From Clostridiales bacterium Firm_10 (GTDB lineage: Bacteria; Bacillota; Clostridia; Christensenellales; Aristaeellaceae): DNA of 64,000 nt. The notes beneath the pieces are model-generated. The model was not told the origin of the DNA and did no database searches. It worked only from the letters and a program-made list of their open reading frames with translations. Below are positions 8,537 to 17,327 of this stretch, in pieces (position 1 is the first letter of the stretch; each line of letters opens with the position of its first letter). A program made the translations under genes and the position numbers. The stretch lies in NCBI GenBank assembly GCA_001603025.1, contig LVAP01000012.1, positions 26,948 through 90,947 of the forward strand, in the 5' to 3' direction.

Positions 8537-9946
8537 GTGGATTTATTTCAGAAACTCTGCGGCATCAGGGATCAGAATGGCAGGATGATCGAGCCTGACC
8601 AGTTGAAAGGGATGTACAGACAGAGCCTCAATATTGCCTGGCCTTCCACCATTGAAGGCGCGCTGCTCAGCATCATCGGTTCAATTGACACCATGATGGT
8701 CGGCACGCTGGGCGCTGCGGCGATTGCCGCGGTCGGCCTAACCAGCCAGCCGCGCATGATATTGCTGATCTGCGCGCAGGCTCTGTGCGTCGGCACCACG
8801 GCCCTTTGCGCGCGCCGCAAAGGCGCAGACGATCAGGCGGCGGCAAACTCCTGCCTCAATCAGTCACTGGCGCTGGTGACCGTGCTGGGCCTCGTCATGT
8901 CGCTGCTCGGTTTTTTCTTCGCGGAGCAGTTTATGCGGATTGCTGGCGCAAATGACGATACCATGAAGATGAGCGTGGCTTATTTTCGCATCATCAGCCT
9001 GGGTATCCCTTTTAACTGCTGGTCGCTGTGCATCTGCGCCGCCATGCGGGCCATTGGAAAAACCCGCATCACCATGGTCACGAATATCACGGCAAACCTG
9101 GTGAATGTGTGCCTGAATTATGTGCTCATCAATGGCAAGCTGGGCTTTCCAAGGCTGGGGGTTCAAGGCGCGGCCATCGCCACGGTTTGCGGCACGGTTG
9201 TTTCCTGTGCCATTGCCATCAGCTTTGTTTGCCGAGCAGACAGCTATTATCATCTCGCCCTGCCCAGGTTTGACCGGGTAACCCTGAACGGCTTGTTCAA
9301 CGTCGGCTCCAGCTCCATGGCGGAATCCGTTTTCCTGCGTCTGGGCTTTCTGATCAACTCGCGCCTGATCGCCGGCGTCGGCACCAACGCCTTCGCAGCC
9401 TATCAGATCGTTTCGCAGGTCACCTCGCTTTCCTTCACCTTAGGGGACGGCGTCGCCACGGCGGGCGCTTCATTGGTGGGGCAGAGTTTAGGCGCAAGGC
9501 GCAGAGACCTGGCTTTGGCGCATGTGAATATATCCCGCCGCATTTCCGTGTTCGTTTCCATCGGGCTGATGACTATCATTTTCATGCTGCGCCGGCAGCT
9601 GGCCCTTTTGTTCACCACGGAGGAGGAGATCATCCTTGGCGTCACCCTGTCCTTCTACGTGGTTATTATCGGCATGCTGCCACAGAACGGACGCGTGGTC
9701 TTCTCAGGCTGCCTGCGCGGCGCAGGCGACACAAAGTACGTGGCGCTGGTCGCCCTCATCAGCGTGGCAGTTCTGCGGCCTATCCTCACATATCTGTTCT
9801 GTTATCCGCTGAACAGCGTCTTTCCCGGCTGGCACATCGCCGTCATGGGGCCGTGGATCGCCTTTGTCATCGATGCCTTCGTGCGTAACTGGCTGCTGCA
9901 CAGGCGTATCACAAAGGGCAGATGGCTGGACACCGAGCTGGCTTGA
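8537..9946 (+). CDS. MATE-family multidrug/cation antiporter
   Basis: A 469-residue polytopic membrane protein of the MATE family, which exports drugs or metabolites in exchange for Na+ or H+. The GTG at 8537 is chosen because GAGGG lies 10 bases upstream and translation from it gives the usual MATE length; the frame is open back to 8381. About twelve membrane segments can be traced, in two homologous halves, with the typical motifs STIEGALLSIIGSIDTMMVG near the N-terminus, GVQGAAIATVCGT at the end of the first half and a second-half repeat starting NVGSSSMAESVFLRLGF. It is flanked by terminators on both sides and seems monocistronic. The substrate is unknown. Confidence 0.9.
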   Translation: MDLFQKLCGIRDQNGRMIEPDQLKGMYRQSLNIAWPSTIEGALLSIIGSIDTMMVGTLGAAAIAAVGLTSQPRMILLICAQALCVGTTALCARRKGADDQAAANSCLNQSLALVTVLGLVMSLLGFFFAEQFMRIAGANDDTMKMSVAYFRIISLGIPFNCWSLCICAAMRAIGKTRITMVTNITANLVNVCLNYVLINGKLGFPRLGVQGAAIATVCGTVVSCAIAISFVCRADSYYHLALPRFDRVTLNGLFNVGSSSMAESVFLRLGFLINSRLIAGVGTNAFAAYQIVSQVTSLSFTLGDGVATAGASLVGQSLGARRRDLALAHVNISRRISVFVSIGLMTIIFMLRRQLALLFTTEEEIILGVTLSFYVVIIGMLPQNGRVVFSGCLRGAGDTKYVALVALISVAVLRPILTYLFCYPLNSVFPGWHIAVMGPWIAFVIDAFVRNWLLHRRITKGRWLDTELA

Positions 9947-10012
9947 CAAAACGCGGGCGCAGGGAACGACATGCGCCTGGCGCAAATATCATCAAAGGCA
10001 CAAAAACAATAC

Positions 10013-10053
10013 AAAGGGGGAACCACAATGGTTCCCCCTTTACGCAGCTTTTT
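10013..10053 (+). terminator. Rho-independent terminator of the MATE gene
   Basis: A perfect 13-base stem, AAAGGGGGAACCA (10013-10025) with TGGTTCCCCCTTT (10029-10041), three-base loop, followed by ACGCAGCTTTTT. Confidence 0.8.
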
Positions 10054-10083
10054 ATGTCTAACAGGCGCTTTTAAATCTTCAGG

Positions 10084-10124
10084 ACAGAAAACAGTGCCGC
10101 GCAGCCCATATGCGCGGCACTGTT
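10084..10124 (-). terminator. Rho-independent terminator of the sugar ABC operon
   Basis: A perfect 13-base stem, AACAGTGCCGCGC (minus strand 10124-10112) with GCGCGGCACTGTT (10102-10090), nine-base loop, followed on the minus strand by TTCTGTCC. It faces the MATE terminator. Confidence 0.8.
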
Positions 10125-10158
10125 CACAGGGATTCCAAGCGGGATTTCAGGGAATCGA

Positions 10159-11988
10159 TCAGCCCATGGCAGCCTGATAGTTCTCCCAAGCGCCCTTGTA
10201 GATCGCTTCCCACTCGCGCAGGCCCATGCCCTCGAGCTCGCCAACGAAGGTGTCAAACTCTTCGATGTCGCGGTCGCCGGAGATGAACTTGGCGATTTCG
10301 CCCTCGGCATAGACCTTCAAGGTAGCGCTGTAGTCGCTCAGCTCTTCAGTCTCCTCGAGCGTGTAGTAGGTGATGGCCGGGAAGCCGCTGGTCTCATAGG
10401 GGGTGACCCACTCGTACATGGAGCCGCGGAACTGGCCTTCGGTGGTGTGGGTGTCGAACGTCGGCGGGTTGGTCTGATACTCCATGTAGTGCTCGACGTA
10501 GTAGTTGAAGTCTTCCTCGGACTTCCAGCCGATGCCGCGCAGCTGCATGGCGTCGCTGCGTCCGGCGTAGATGCCCTCGGGCAGGCCCACGGCGCGGCTG
10601 GTGGCCACGTGGCCGCCGTTCAGGCCGAATGAAGCGTAGGGACCGCCGCAGATGGAGTACTTGAAGTCGTAGTCGCCGTCATAGGTGCCATCCTCGATTT
10701 CGGGGGTGACGCCCTTAACGGTGGCAAGGCCGTCGGGACGCAGGTTCTCATAATCGATATACCAGTAAGCGCCCTGCAGGATGCCCATGGTGTTGTTACC
10801 CATGCGCGGGCCGTCCCAGATCATCATGAAGCCATAGTCGCTGTAGAAGAAGTCGGCAAGGCGGGCGATGATTTCGGGATAAGCGGTCTCAGCGCTGGAA
10901 GCAAAGCCACCCATATCCCAGCAGTTGTACTCGAGCCACTGCTGCTTGTCGTTCCACTCGCTGGTGAGGGGAGTGAAAGATACCCAGTGAGAATAGTCCT
11001 CATAGTCCGGCGTGACGGTGAAGGGCACGAAGGGATACACGCCCAGCTTGCCTTCGCTCATCTTCGCGTTCACGGCGGTGCCGTCGTCGGTAAAGAAGCT
11101 GTTGGCAATGATACCGTCCTCATAGAACTTGTGCATGATGGTCAGGTATTCCTTGAACAGCGGATCGCCGACCGGCAGCACGGCCTCGCCGTTGCGGACG
11201 GTGATCTTGGTGCCATAGTTGCTGCTCTGGCCGAGGAAGCCCATGGCGTTCAGGATGTAGTAGCCGGGGTTCATGCTGTCATTGGCGCCGCCCAGCGGGA
11301 TGCAATCCGGATCGGCTTCCTTAAAGGCGTACAGCATGTCGATGAAATCGTTCAGGGTCTTCGGCGGCTCGGTCAGGCCGACCGCTTCCATGCGGTTGGT
11401 GTCGATGAAGATACGGTTGCTCTCGCCATAGGGAGAGAAGTAGCCACGGTTGGAGGGCAGGGTGTAGATCTTGCCGTCCGCAGCAGTGGCGTTCGCCTTG
11501 AAGATCGGGAACTCCTCAAACGCCAGGCACAGGTTGGGCATGAGCTCCTCGTTGATGTAGGGAGCGTAGTCCAGCAGCAGGCCTTCGCCGGCGCCGTAGT
11601 TCATGACTTCGGTGGTGGTCAGGCCGATGCAAAGCATGATGTCCGGCAGCTCGGCGGAGGCGAACATCAGGTTCTTGCGCTCGGACAGAGCGGAGTCAAG
11701 CACCTGTTCGATCTCGAAGGTGACGCCGGTCTTCGCTTCCAGCCAGTTCCAGAACCAGAGGTCATGGGGATCGGTCGGATGCGCGTCTTCCATGTGGGTG
11801 AATACGGTCAGGGTCAGGCTCTCGCCGTCCTCGACCAGCGGCCAGGAGTTGCAGTCCGTTGCCATATAATCGTAGTCCGGATTATACTGATACAGACCAT
11901 CGCTGGCGTAGGTGAGCCCATCGGCCAGGGCAACGCCGCTCATCGCGAGCATCGCAAGGGCCAGAACCAGACAAAGCAGCTTCTTCAT
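10159..11988 (-). CDS. Extracellular carbohydrate-binding protein of an ABC importer (LplA/YtcQ type)
   Basis: A 609-residue secreted solute-binding protein. The start at 11988 follows GGAGGT; residues 1-22 are a signal peptide with a type I cleavage site after GVALA, not a lipobox. The mature protein has the large two-lobe fold of family 1 binding proteins: LTLTVFTHMED, KTGVTFEIEQVLDSALSE, GKIYTLPSNRG and a long C-terminal lobe. Its length matches the 500-600-residue LplA/YtcQ group that binds oligosaccharides. It is the last gene of a three-gene minus-strand operon with two permeases and no ATPase, as is normal for this group, whose members share a MsmX/MsmK-type ATPase encoded elsewhere. 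The sugar bound cannot be read. Confidence 0.9.
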   Translation of the reverse strand: MKKLLCLVLALAMLAMSGVALADGLTYASDGLYQYNPDYDYMATDCNSWPLVEDGESLTLTVFTHMEDAHPTDPHDLWFWNWLEAKTGVTFEIEQVLDSALSERKNLMFASAELPDIMLCIGLTTTEVMNYGAGEGLLLDYAPYINEELMPNLCLAFEEFPIFKANATAADGKIYTLPSNRGYFSPYGESNRIFIDTNRMEAVGLTEPPKTLNDFIDMLYAFKEADPDCIPLGGANDSMNPGYYILNAMGFLGQSSNYGTKITVRNGEAVLPVGDPLFKEYLTIMHKFYEDGIIANSFFTDDGTAVNAKMSEGKLGVYPFVPFTVTPDYEDYSHWVSFTPLTSEWNDKQQWLEYNCWDMGGFASSAETAYPEIIARLADFFYSDYGFMMIWDGPRMGNNTMGILQGAYWYIDYENLRPDGLATVKGVTPEIEDGTYDGDYDFKYSICGGPYASFGLNGGHVATSRAVGLPEGIYAGRSDAMQLRGIGWKSEEDFNYYVEHYMEYQTNPPTFDTHTTEGQFRGSMYEWVTPYETSGFPAITYYTLEETEELSDYSATLKVYAEGEIAKFISGDRDIEEFDTFVGELEGMGLREWEAIYKGAWENYQAAMG

Positions 11989-12090
11989 GGGGTTACCTCC
12001 TTTAATTATTTCCCGCCGGCTCATGGGCAGCCGGAGGAGCGTCTATCCAAACCACCTCAAGGGCGGCTCGAATCATGGTTGGAGCGGGCG

Positions 12091-13026
12091 TCAGCCCTTG
12101 AGAGAGCCGATCATGATGCCCTTCACGAAGTACTTCTGAACGAACGGATAGGCGATGAGCAGCGGTGCGGAGGAGATGAAGATCAGCGAGTATTTCATGC
12201 CCTCAGCCATGTACACCTGCCGCGCCAGCGTCAGCATGTACTCGATGTCGTCCTGCCCAAGGTTCTGCGTGTTGAGGTTGGCCAGCGCCGTCTGGTTCAG
12301 CAGCAGGATGCCGCGCAGGATGATCTGAAGGGGCTGCAGGTTATTGTCGCTGATATAGATGAGCGCGGTGAAGTAGTCGTTCCAGCGGCCCACGGCGTAG
12401 AACAGCGCCATGACGGCGATGATCGGTTTGGCAAGCGGCAGCGCCATCTGGAAAAACTGGCGGAAATCGCTGGCGCCGTCGATGGTGGCCGATTCATAGA
12501 TGTCCTCGGGAATCGAGGTTTGGAAGAACACGCGGGAAACGATCATGTTATAGATGGAGAGACCGCCCAGGATGATCAGCGTATACGGCGTGTTGATCAG
12601 GTTCATGCTCTTGACCTGCATGTAGGTCGGGATCAGGCCGCCGCCGAAGTACATCGGAATGAGGAAATAGGTGGCAAACAGGCCGCGCCCGTGCAGCCGT
12701 TTCTTGCTCAGCACATAGGCTGTGGGCAGTGTGAGGATCAGGTTCCACAGCGTGCCCAGCGGCACGTTGATCAGGTTATTGCGGTAGCCAATCCAGATGC
12801 GGTTCTCCTTGAACACGTTCTCATAAGGCTCGAGGGTGGGGTTGATGGGCCAGAGGACGACCTTGCCATTCACCACGGCGTAGGGATCCGAAAACGATGC
12901 GATGACCGTGAAATACAGCGGATACAGGATGACGAACATCAGCACCACCATAAAGACGGTGTTGAACACATCGAACACCACGTCGGCCTTTGTCTGACGG
13001 ATTTTCATCTTTTTTGTGTTTGCCAT
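12091..13026 (-). CDS. Carbohydrate ABC transporter permease (LplC/YtcP, MalG type)
   Basis: A 311-residue inner-membrane permease with six predicted membrane segments. The start at 13026 has GAGGAGGCGG upstream and begins MANTKKMKIRQTKADVV. The EAA loop that contacts the ATPase is visible in IPEDIYESATIDGASDFRQF. The C-terminus VQKYFVKGIMIGSLKG is the signature end of LplC-type permeases. It lies 13 bases downstream of the other permease and about 100 bases upstream of the binding protein. It forms the heterodimeric channel with the product of 13040-14005. Confidence 0.92.
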   Translation of the reverse strand: MANTKKMKIRQTKADVVFDVFNTVFMVVLMFVILYPLYFTVIASFSDPYAVVNGKVVLWPINPTLEPYENVFKENRIWIGYRNNLINVPLGTLWNLILTLPTAYVLSKKRLHGRGLFATYFLIPMYFGGGLIPTYMQVKSMNLINTPYTLIILGGLSIYNMIVSRVFFQTSIPEDIYESATIDGASDFRQFFQMALPLAKPIIAVMALFYAVGRWNDYFTALIYISDNNLQPLQIILRGILLLNQTALANLNTQNLGQDDIEYMLTLARQVYMAEGMKYSLIFISSAPLLIAYPFVQKYFVKGIMIGSLKG

Positions 13027-13039
13027 GATTTCCGCCTCC

Positions 13040-14005
13040 TCAGAACAGGCTGATCTCGCTGACGCGACGGGCAATCGCGTTCACGATGAGCAGCAGCGTG
13101 ACGTTGACGATTGTGTTGAACAGGCCGATGGCTGCGGAGGCAGAGAACTGAGCATTGAGAAGACCCAGCTCGTAGACGTAAGTGGCAATGATATTTGAGG
13201 CGTCCAGATTCAGCTTGTTCTGCAGCAGGTAGACCTTTTCAAATCCGACGGACAGGATGCCGCCGCAGGACATGATCAGCGTAATGACGATCGTGGGCAT
13301 GATCGCGGGAATGTTGACATGCAAGACAATCTGCAGGCGGTTTGCGCCGTCAATGCGCGCCGCCTCCACCAGTTCAGGCGATACGCCGGAAAGAGCCGCA
13401 ATGTACAGTATCGAGCTCCAGCCGATGCCCTGCCACACGCCGCTCCAAACGTAAATGGGTGTGAACAGGTTTGCCTTTTCCAGGAAGGCCGTTCGCTCTC
13501 CGCCCAGGGCGGCCGCGATGTTGTTGAACAGGCCGCTGTCTTTGTTGCAGAACAGGGTGATCATGGAGCAGACGACGACGGTGGACAGGAAGTGCGGCGC
13601 GTAAGTGACCATCTGGACGGACTTCTTGAATTTTTGGTTGTCCAGCTCGTTGATCATCAGCGCCAGGATGATGGGCAGCGGGAACGTGGCCAGCGAATAC
13701 AGGCTGATGCGCATGGTGTTCCAGATGAGCCGCCCGAACAGCGGGTTCTTGACGAATTTCTCGAAGTATTTGAGGCCCACCCACGGGCTGCCCCAGATGC
13801 CCTTTGAAGGCTTGAAATTCCGGAAGGCGATCTGCACGCCGTACATGGGCATGTAGTTAAACAGGAAGATATAGACCACAGCCGGCGCGATAAGCACATA
13901 CAGCTGCCAGTCTGAGAGAATGCCGCGCAGTGTGCGCAGGAAGCGCTTTGACCTCGCGGGGCGGTTGACCACGCGGCCAGCCTCTGTCGGTGATGCGTAA
14001 TTCAT
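13040..14005 (-). CDS. Carbohydrate ABC transporter permease (LplB/YteP, UgpA type)
   Basis: A 321-residue permease, first gene of the operon. The start at 14005 has GGAGGG at the right distance; an in-frame ATG 21 bases upstream lacks a ribosome site. Six membrane segments are visible, beginning with WQLYVLIAPAVVYIFLFNYM. The EAA loop is VSPELVEAARIDGANRLQ. The C-terminus ARRVSEISLF is typical of LplB. Paired with the LplC-type permease downstream it forms the translocation pore for an oligosaccharide. The promoter at 14225-14254 lies 220 bases upstream. Confidence 0.92.
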   Translation of the reverse strand: MNYASPTEAGRVVNRPARSKRFLRTLRGILSDWQLYVLIAPAVVYIFLFNYMPMYGVQIAFRNFKPSKGIWGSPWVGLKYFEKFVKNPLFGRLIWNTMRISLYSLATFPLPIILALMINELDNQKFKKSVQMVTYAPHFLSTVVVCSMITLFCNKDSGLFNNIAAALGGERTAFLEKANLFTPIYVWSGVWQGIGWSSILYIAALSGVSPELVEAARIDGANRLQIVLHVNIPAIMPTIVITLIMSCGGILSVGFEKVYLLQNKLNLDASNIIATYVYELGLLNAQFSASAAIGLFNTIVNVTLLLIVNAIARRVSEISLF

Positions 14006-14473
14006 ATAATCCCTCCGCTGAATCAATTTGCTGATGACCTTTCAACTGTACGGCGACTCAAAGCGCTAAGGTGGGAACGGCTCGACGGCCGGAAATTGGG
14101 AAAACGGTATTTTTCTCATGTGGAAAACTTCCCATTATTGTATTCCTAAACAGGCGAGCCTGCAATAAAACCGCATGTAGTGAAAGACAGAAAGAATAAT
14201 TATCACATCCTTAACCACCAATAAATATTAGCATATCCCTGCCTGTGTTGTCAACAGTTTTTTTTTGTTTTAGGCAGAATGACGATGGATAATTTGAACA
14301 TGTGGCGATTAAACATAAAAGAAAGAAAAACAGGAAACGTCATTTGTAACAGAAAGCATAAAAATGCGTGGCAATAAGGGTGGATTGCATCAGCCTGCTG
14401 CGATACAGACGTGGCGCCACAAATACTGAAAAGAGCACAGCTCCTGCTTCAATGAGCAGGAGCTGCACTGAGG
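14006..14473. other. Intergenic region with AT-rich leader of the sugar ABC operon
   Basis: No gene is supported here. It holds the promoter at 14225-14254 and an AT-rich stretch at 14150-14340. The roughly 215-base untranslated leader of the ABC operon shows no riboswitch fold that I recognise; the stretch 14260-14470 appears to be non-coding spacer before the tRNA genes. Confidence 0.5.
14225..14254 (-). promoter_or_regulatory. Promoter of the sugar ABC operon
   Basis: Minus strand TTGACA (14254-14249), 18-base spacer ending in TGC, TAATAT (14230-14225): a consensus -35 with an extended -10. Confidence 0.7.
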
Positions 14474-14547
14474 TCGAGGTGACAGGATTTGAACCTGCGA
14501 CCTTTTGGTCCCGAACCAAACGCGCTACCAAACTGCGCTACACCTCG
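14474..14547 (-). tRNA. tRNA-Pro (anticodon CGG)
   Basis: Read on the minus strand the sequence folds as a full cloverleaf: acceptor CGAGGTG/CACCTCG, D-arm GCGCAGTTTGGTAGCGC, anticodon loop TTCGGGA, T-arm GCAGG-TTCAAAT-CCTGT and discriminator A. The 3' CCA is not encoded. Confidence 0.95.
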
Positions 14548-14551
14548 TTAA

Positions 14552-14627
14552 TGGAGCCAATGAAGGGACTCGAACCCTTGACCTGCGGTTTACGAAACCG
14601 CTGCTCTGCCAGCTGAGCTACATTGGC
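14552..14627 (-). tRNA. tRNA-Thr (anticodon CGT)
   Basis: Minus strand cloverleaf with acceptor GCCAATG/CATTGGC, anticodon loop TTCGTAA within GCGGT/ACCGC, T-loop TTCGAGT, discriminator T and an encoded CCA (14554-14552). It is four bases upstream of tRNA-Pro and shares its transcript. Confidence 0.96.
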
Positions 14628-14644
14628 GTTGCCAACAATCACAG

Positions 14645-14673
14645 ATTATAGCACCATTCCGGCATTTTGTCTA
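14645..14673 (-). promoter_or_regulatory. Promoter of the tRNA-Thr/tRNA-Pro pair
   Basis: Minus strand TAGACA (14673-14668), 17-base spacer ending in TGC, TATAAT (14650-14645), 18 bases before the tRNA-Thr 5' end. Confidence 0.75.
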
Positions 14674-14683
14674 GAGGGAATTT

Positions 14684-16105
14684 TCAACTTTTCACTATCT
14701 TATCATTGCACCCGGCATCCGTACTGGCATGGCAGGCGCTGTCGGCGGATTCGGTGGGAGCGTGCTCGAAGGCCTGAGTGCTGTCCTGCTTGGAGAAGAC
14801 AGTAATCGTTCGCAGAATGAGCTTGATATCTTCCAGAAGGCTGTAGCGCTCGATGTACATCAGATCCATCATCATCTTGTCCTTCGGTGATGTGTTATAG
14901 CGGCCGGCAATCTGTGCATAGCCGGTTAGACCCGCTTTGACGCGGAGACGATAGGAGAATTCCGGCATGATCCTGGTGTATTCGCGCACGTTGGAGAGCA
15001 TTTCCGGGCGCGGTCCTACGACGCTCATGTCGCCCTTCAGGATGTTGATAAACTGCGGCAGCTCATCCAGGCGCCAACGTCTCAGAAACCGGCCGACGGG
15101 GGTGATGCGGCCATCGGAGTTGATGACGGAGGTCTCGCTGTCTGCTCCGACGCACATGGTGCGGAATTTATAGATGGTGAATATGCGGCCGTTCTGGGTG
15201 GCACGATCCTGACGGAACAGCGCCGGCCCACCGTCACACAGGCGGATAGCGACGGCGCAGCCCAGCATGAGCGGCGATAAGAGCACAAGGGCAGCGGCCG
15301 AAAACACAATATCGAGCGCTCGTTTGACTATTCGCTGTTCCAGCGTCAGCGACAGGCGGTCAATCGAAACAAACGGCGCGTCGTCCAGTATGTCCTGTGT
15401 GCCGCTCAGTCCGATGACGTCCTGCAGCACCATATCGTACTGAACGGGCTTGCGGATCTTGTAGCAATATTCGACGAGTCTTGCGCGCTCTTCGGACGGC
15501 AGATCATACAGGAAAACCTGATCAAACTGTGAAAGGCGCTCCAGCAGATCCGGCTGGTCGCAGCAAAGGGCCTCCTGCAGCATGTAGCGCTTGCGGTAGG
15601 GGGAGAGTTTATCGCTGAGTTCCTTTTCTTTCGCCAGACTGGATACGACGACACAGCATTTGCGCGGAGGCGTCATGCGGTAATAGAGAAATTTGGTTGA
15701 ACGCGTGTAAAATACGACCCAGAAAAACTGGAGAACCAGGCAAAGGAGCAGGCACCCGATGTCCGCCCATTCCGGTACGAGCGTCGAACGGTTATTCTCA
15801 TTGAAATTCATGATCATCAACTCGAAGAACGCGCCCGCATCGGTCAGCAGCACGGAGATGATGGCGGAAAAGATGATATGCCGGCTCTGCTCATGCTGGA
15901 TGTCGAAGCCATGGTAGATGTTCATGAAGAGCAGAAACAGCACGGTAAACCCGAAACCCACGATGGCGGCCGTTCGTGAGATGTTGAGGATATACGGCGT
16001 GTTGAGGCCCATGGTGATGAAAAAGCTCAGCGCCACGAGCACAAACAGGCCGATTTTCATCAGCAGCAGGAGGAAGCTGCATTTGTTTTCCCGTGATATC
16101 TGCAT
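14684..16105 (-). CDS. Bacterial sugar transferase (polyprenyl-phosphate glycosyl-1-phosphate transferase, WbaP/WcaJ-like)
   Basis: A 473-residue membrane enzyme that would attach the first sugar phosphate to undecaprenyl phosphate for an exopolysaccharide or cell-surface glycan. The N-terminal 120 residues hold four membrane segments, followed by a Rossmann-like nucleotide-binding-fold region. The catalytic C-terminal domain starts with the membrane re-entrant helix at RALDIVFSAAALVLLSPLML; FRQDRATQNGRIFTIYKFRT, DELPQFINILKGDMSVVGPR and KAGLTGYAQIAGRYNT are the conserved family motifs, with the Asp-Glu dyad in DELPQ. It starts two bases after the glycosyltransferase gene and is cotranscribed with it. 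The last 35 residues are a non-conserved tail. Confidence 0.92.
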   Translation of the reverse strand: MQISRENKCSFLLLLMKIGLFVLVALSFFITMGLNTPYILNISRTAAIVGFGFTVLFLLFMNIYHGFDIQHEQSRHIIFSAIISVLLTDAGAFFELMIMNFNENNRSTLVPEWADIGCLLLCLVLQFFWVVFYTRSTKFLYYRMTPPRKCCVVVSSLAKEKELSDKLSPYRKRYMLQEALCCDQPDLLERLSQFDQVFLYDLPSEERARLVEYCYKIRKPVQYDMVLQDVIGLSGTQDILDDAPFVSIDRLSLTLEQRIVKRALDIVFSAAALVLLSPLMLGCAVAIRLCDGGPALFRQDRATQNGRIFTIYKFRTMCVGADSETSVINSDGRITPVGRFLRRWRLDELPQFINILKGDMSVVGPRPEMLSNVREYTRIMPEFSYRLRVKAGLTGYAQIAGRYNTSPKDKMMMDLMYIERYSLLEDIKLILRTITVFSKQDSTQAFEHAPTESADSACHASTDAGCNDKIVKS

Positions 16106-16107
16106 GA

Positions 16108-17103
16108 TTATCGCCTTTCCATCTTTTGTTTAAGCCGGGCGAGGGTTTTCTCCCTGAAGCCCAGGCAATGAAGCGCCGTCGCCATCAGGTAACGCGGCCG
16201 GACGAGCGTATAGAGCTCGGCGTCGTTCATTTTTAGGTCCCGCATGAAGCTTTGCGCCAACCGGCGTCCATGCGGTCTGTCCGCGTCATAAATGAGCAGA
16301 ATGTTGAGATGCGTATGGATCAGCAATTGGCAGCGGCGCCGCACGTATCCGCGCATGTCTTCGGGTATTTCCGCTTCACGGCGGAAACGCAGGCATTCAT
16401 CCAGCACGCGCCGGTGCTGGTCTGCTCTGCGGACGTAGTTCTGCGGCGCGACGGACTGCTCCGCGTTGCCGACGAGGTAATGATAGACGCCTAAATCCGC
16501 GAATTGAACGGAACGCACGCGGCTCGTCGTCTTGAGCACATATTCAAAATCGACGTAGAAGGTGTGCTCCAGCAGTCGTACATGCAGACTGCGCAGAAAA
16601 GCCAGACGCACGTTCATCGTATGCAGCATGTAGAATTCCGTCATTTCCCGGCCGCACCAGTGGGAAAAAGGGAGAACCTCGCCGAAAGGGACGCCATCAG
16701 GCAAGGGATAATAGCGCTCACGCCCGGTTTCCTTCTCGTTTTCAAATTTCTGGTCGATCACCAGGTCAGCCTGAGAGGTTTCCAGAATATCCAGCAACGC
16801 AGGCAGGTTTTTGGTTTCAAACCAATCGTCGCCGTCGAGAATGCGGAAGAACTTTCCCTGCGCGGCGTCTATTCCCGCGTTTATTGCCGAACCATGGCCG
16901 CCGTTCTCCTTGTCTATCAGGCGGAAAAGGGCGGGCATTCGTTCAACATAGCGCATGGCCGCAGCGCCCGTGCCGTCGGTGGAGCCGTCATTGACGATGA
17001 GCGCTTCAAGCCGCCCCTCAAGTCGCGGATCGCACAGGCTGGAGAGGCATTTATCCAGATAACCAGCCATGTTGTAACAGGGAATAACCACCGAGAGGAT
17101 CAT
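16108..17103 (-). CDS. Family 2 (GT-A) glycosyltransferase
   Basis: A 331-residue inverting glycosyltransferase. The start at 17103 (MILSVVIPCYNMA) is preferred over an ATG 30 bases upstream because it begins the conserved first strand and has AAAGGCGGG upstream. The GT2 motifs are EALIVNDGSTDGT, the donor-binding RILDGDDWF (DxD equivalent) and a C-terminal region rich in Arg and His. It probably adds a sugar to the lipid-linked intermediate made by the neighbouring sugar transferase. No membrane helix is evident, so it acts at the cytosolic face. It is the first gene of the two-gene operon, with the promoter at 17154-17182. Confidence 0.9.
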   Translation of the reverse strand: MILSVVIPCYNMAGYLDKCLSSLCDPRLEGRLEALIVNDGSTDGTGAAAMRYVERMPALFRLIDKENGGHGSAINAGIDAAQGKFFRILDGDDWFETKNLPALLDILETSQADLVIDQKFENEKETGRERYYPLPDGVPFGEVLPFSHWCGREMTEFYMLHTMNVRLAFLRSLHVRLLEHTFYVDFEYVLKTTSRVRSVQFADLGVYHYLVGNAEQSVAPQNYVRRADQHRRVLDECLRFRREAEIPEDMRGYVRRRCQLLIHTHLNILLIYDADRPHGRRLAQSFMRDLKMNDAELYTLVRPRYLMATALHCLGFREKTLARLKQKMERR

Positions 17104-17153
17104 GCCGCGCCCGCCTTTCAGCCGTGATGCCAATGCCGCTTAATGACGACACC

Positions 17154-17182
17154 ATAATAGCATACCTTCGCACAAAAAACAA
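17154..17182 (-). promoter_or_regulatory. Promoter of the glycosyltransferase/sugar transferase operon
   Basis: Minus strand TTGTTT (17182-17177), 17-base spacer ending in TGC, TATTAT (17159-17154). Extended -10 type. Confidence 0.65.
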
Positions 17183-17245
17183 GTATGGTGAATGCATGAG
17201 CCCGGATGCAGGAATAAAAATGGTAAAAAGATGCGCATTGGTGCA

Positions 17246-17274
17246 CCGCCTGCAGGAATACGGCGTGCAGGCGG
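17246..17274. repeat. Perfect 9-base inverted repeat between divergent genes
   Basis: CCGCCTGCA (17246-17254), 11-base spacer, TGCAGGCGG (17266-17274). It is not followed by a T run on either strand, so it is not a classical terminator. It could be an operator or an RNA hairpin in the leader of the ybaK-like gene. Confidence 0.4.
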
Positions 17275-17327
17275 CGAATTTGAAAAACCTGACATTATAA
17301 AGAAGCATGAGGAATGGGGGACGTGGC

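Noticed and set aside
10987..13053. 688-codon plus-strand open frame opposite the sugar ABC genes
   Set aside because: Spans two real minus-strand genes and their gap, with no domain and no ribosome site.
14368..14616. Plus-strand open frame of 82 codons across the two tRNA genes
   Set aside because: It is the antisense translation of tRNA-Pro and tRNA-Thr, a common spurious protein; no ribosome site precedes it.
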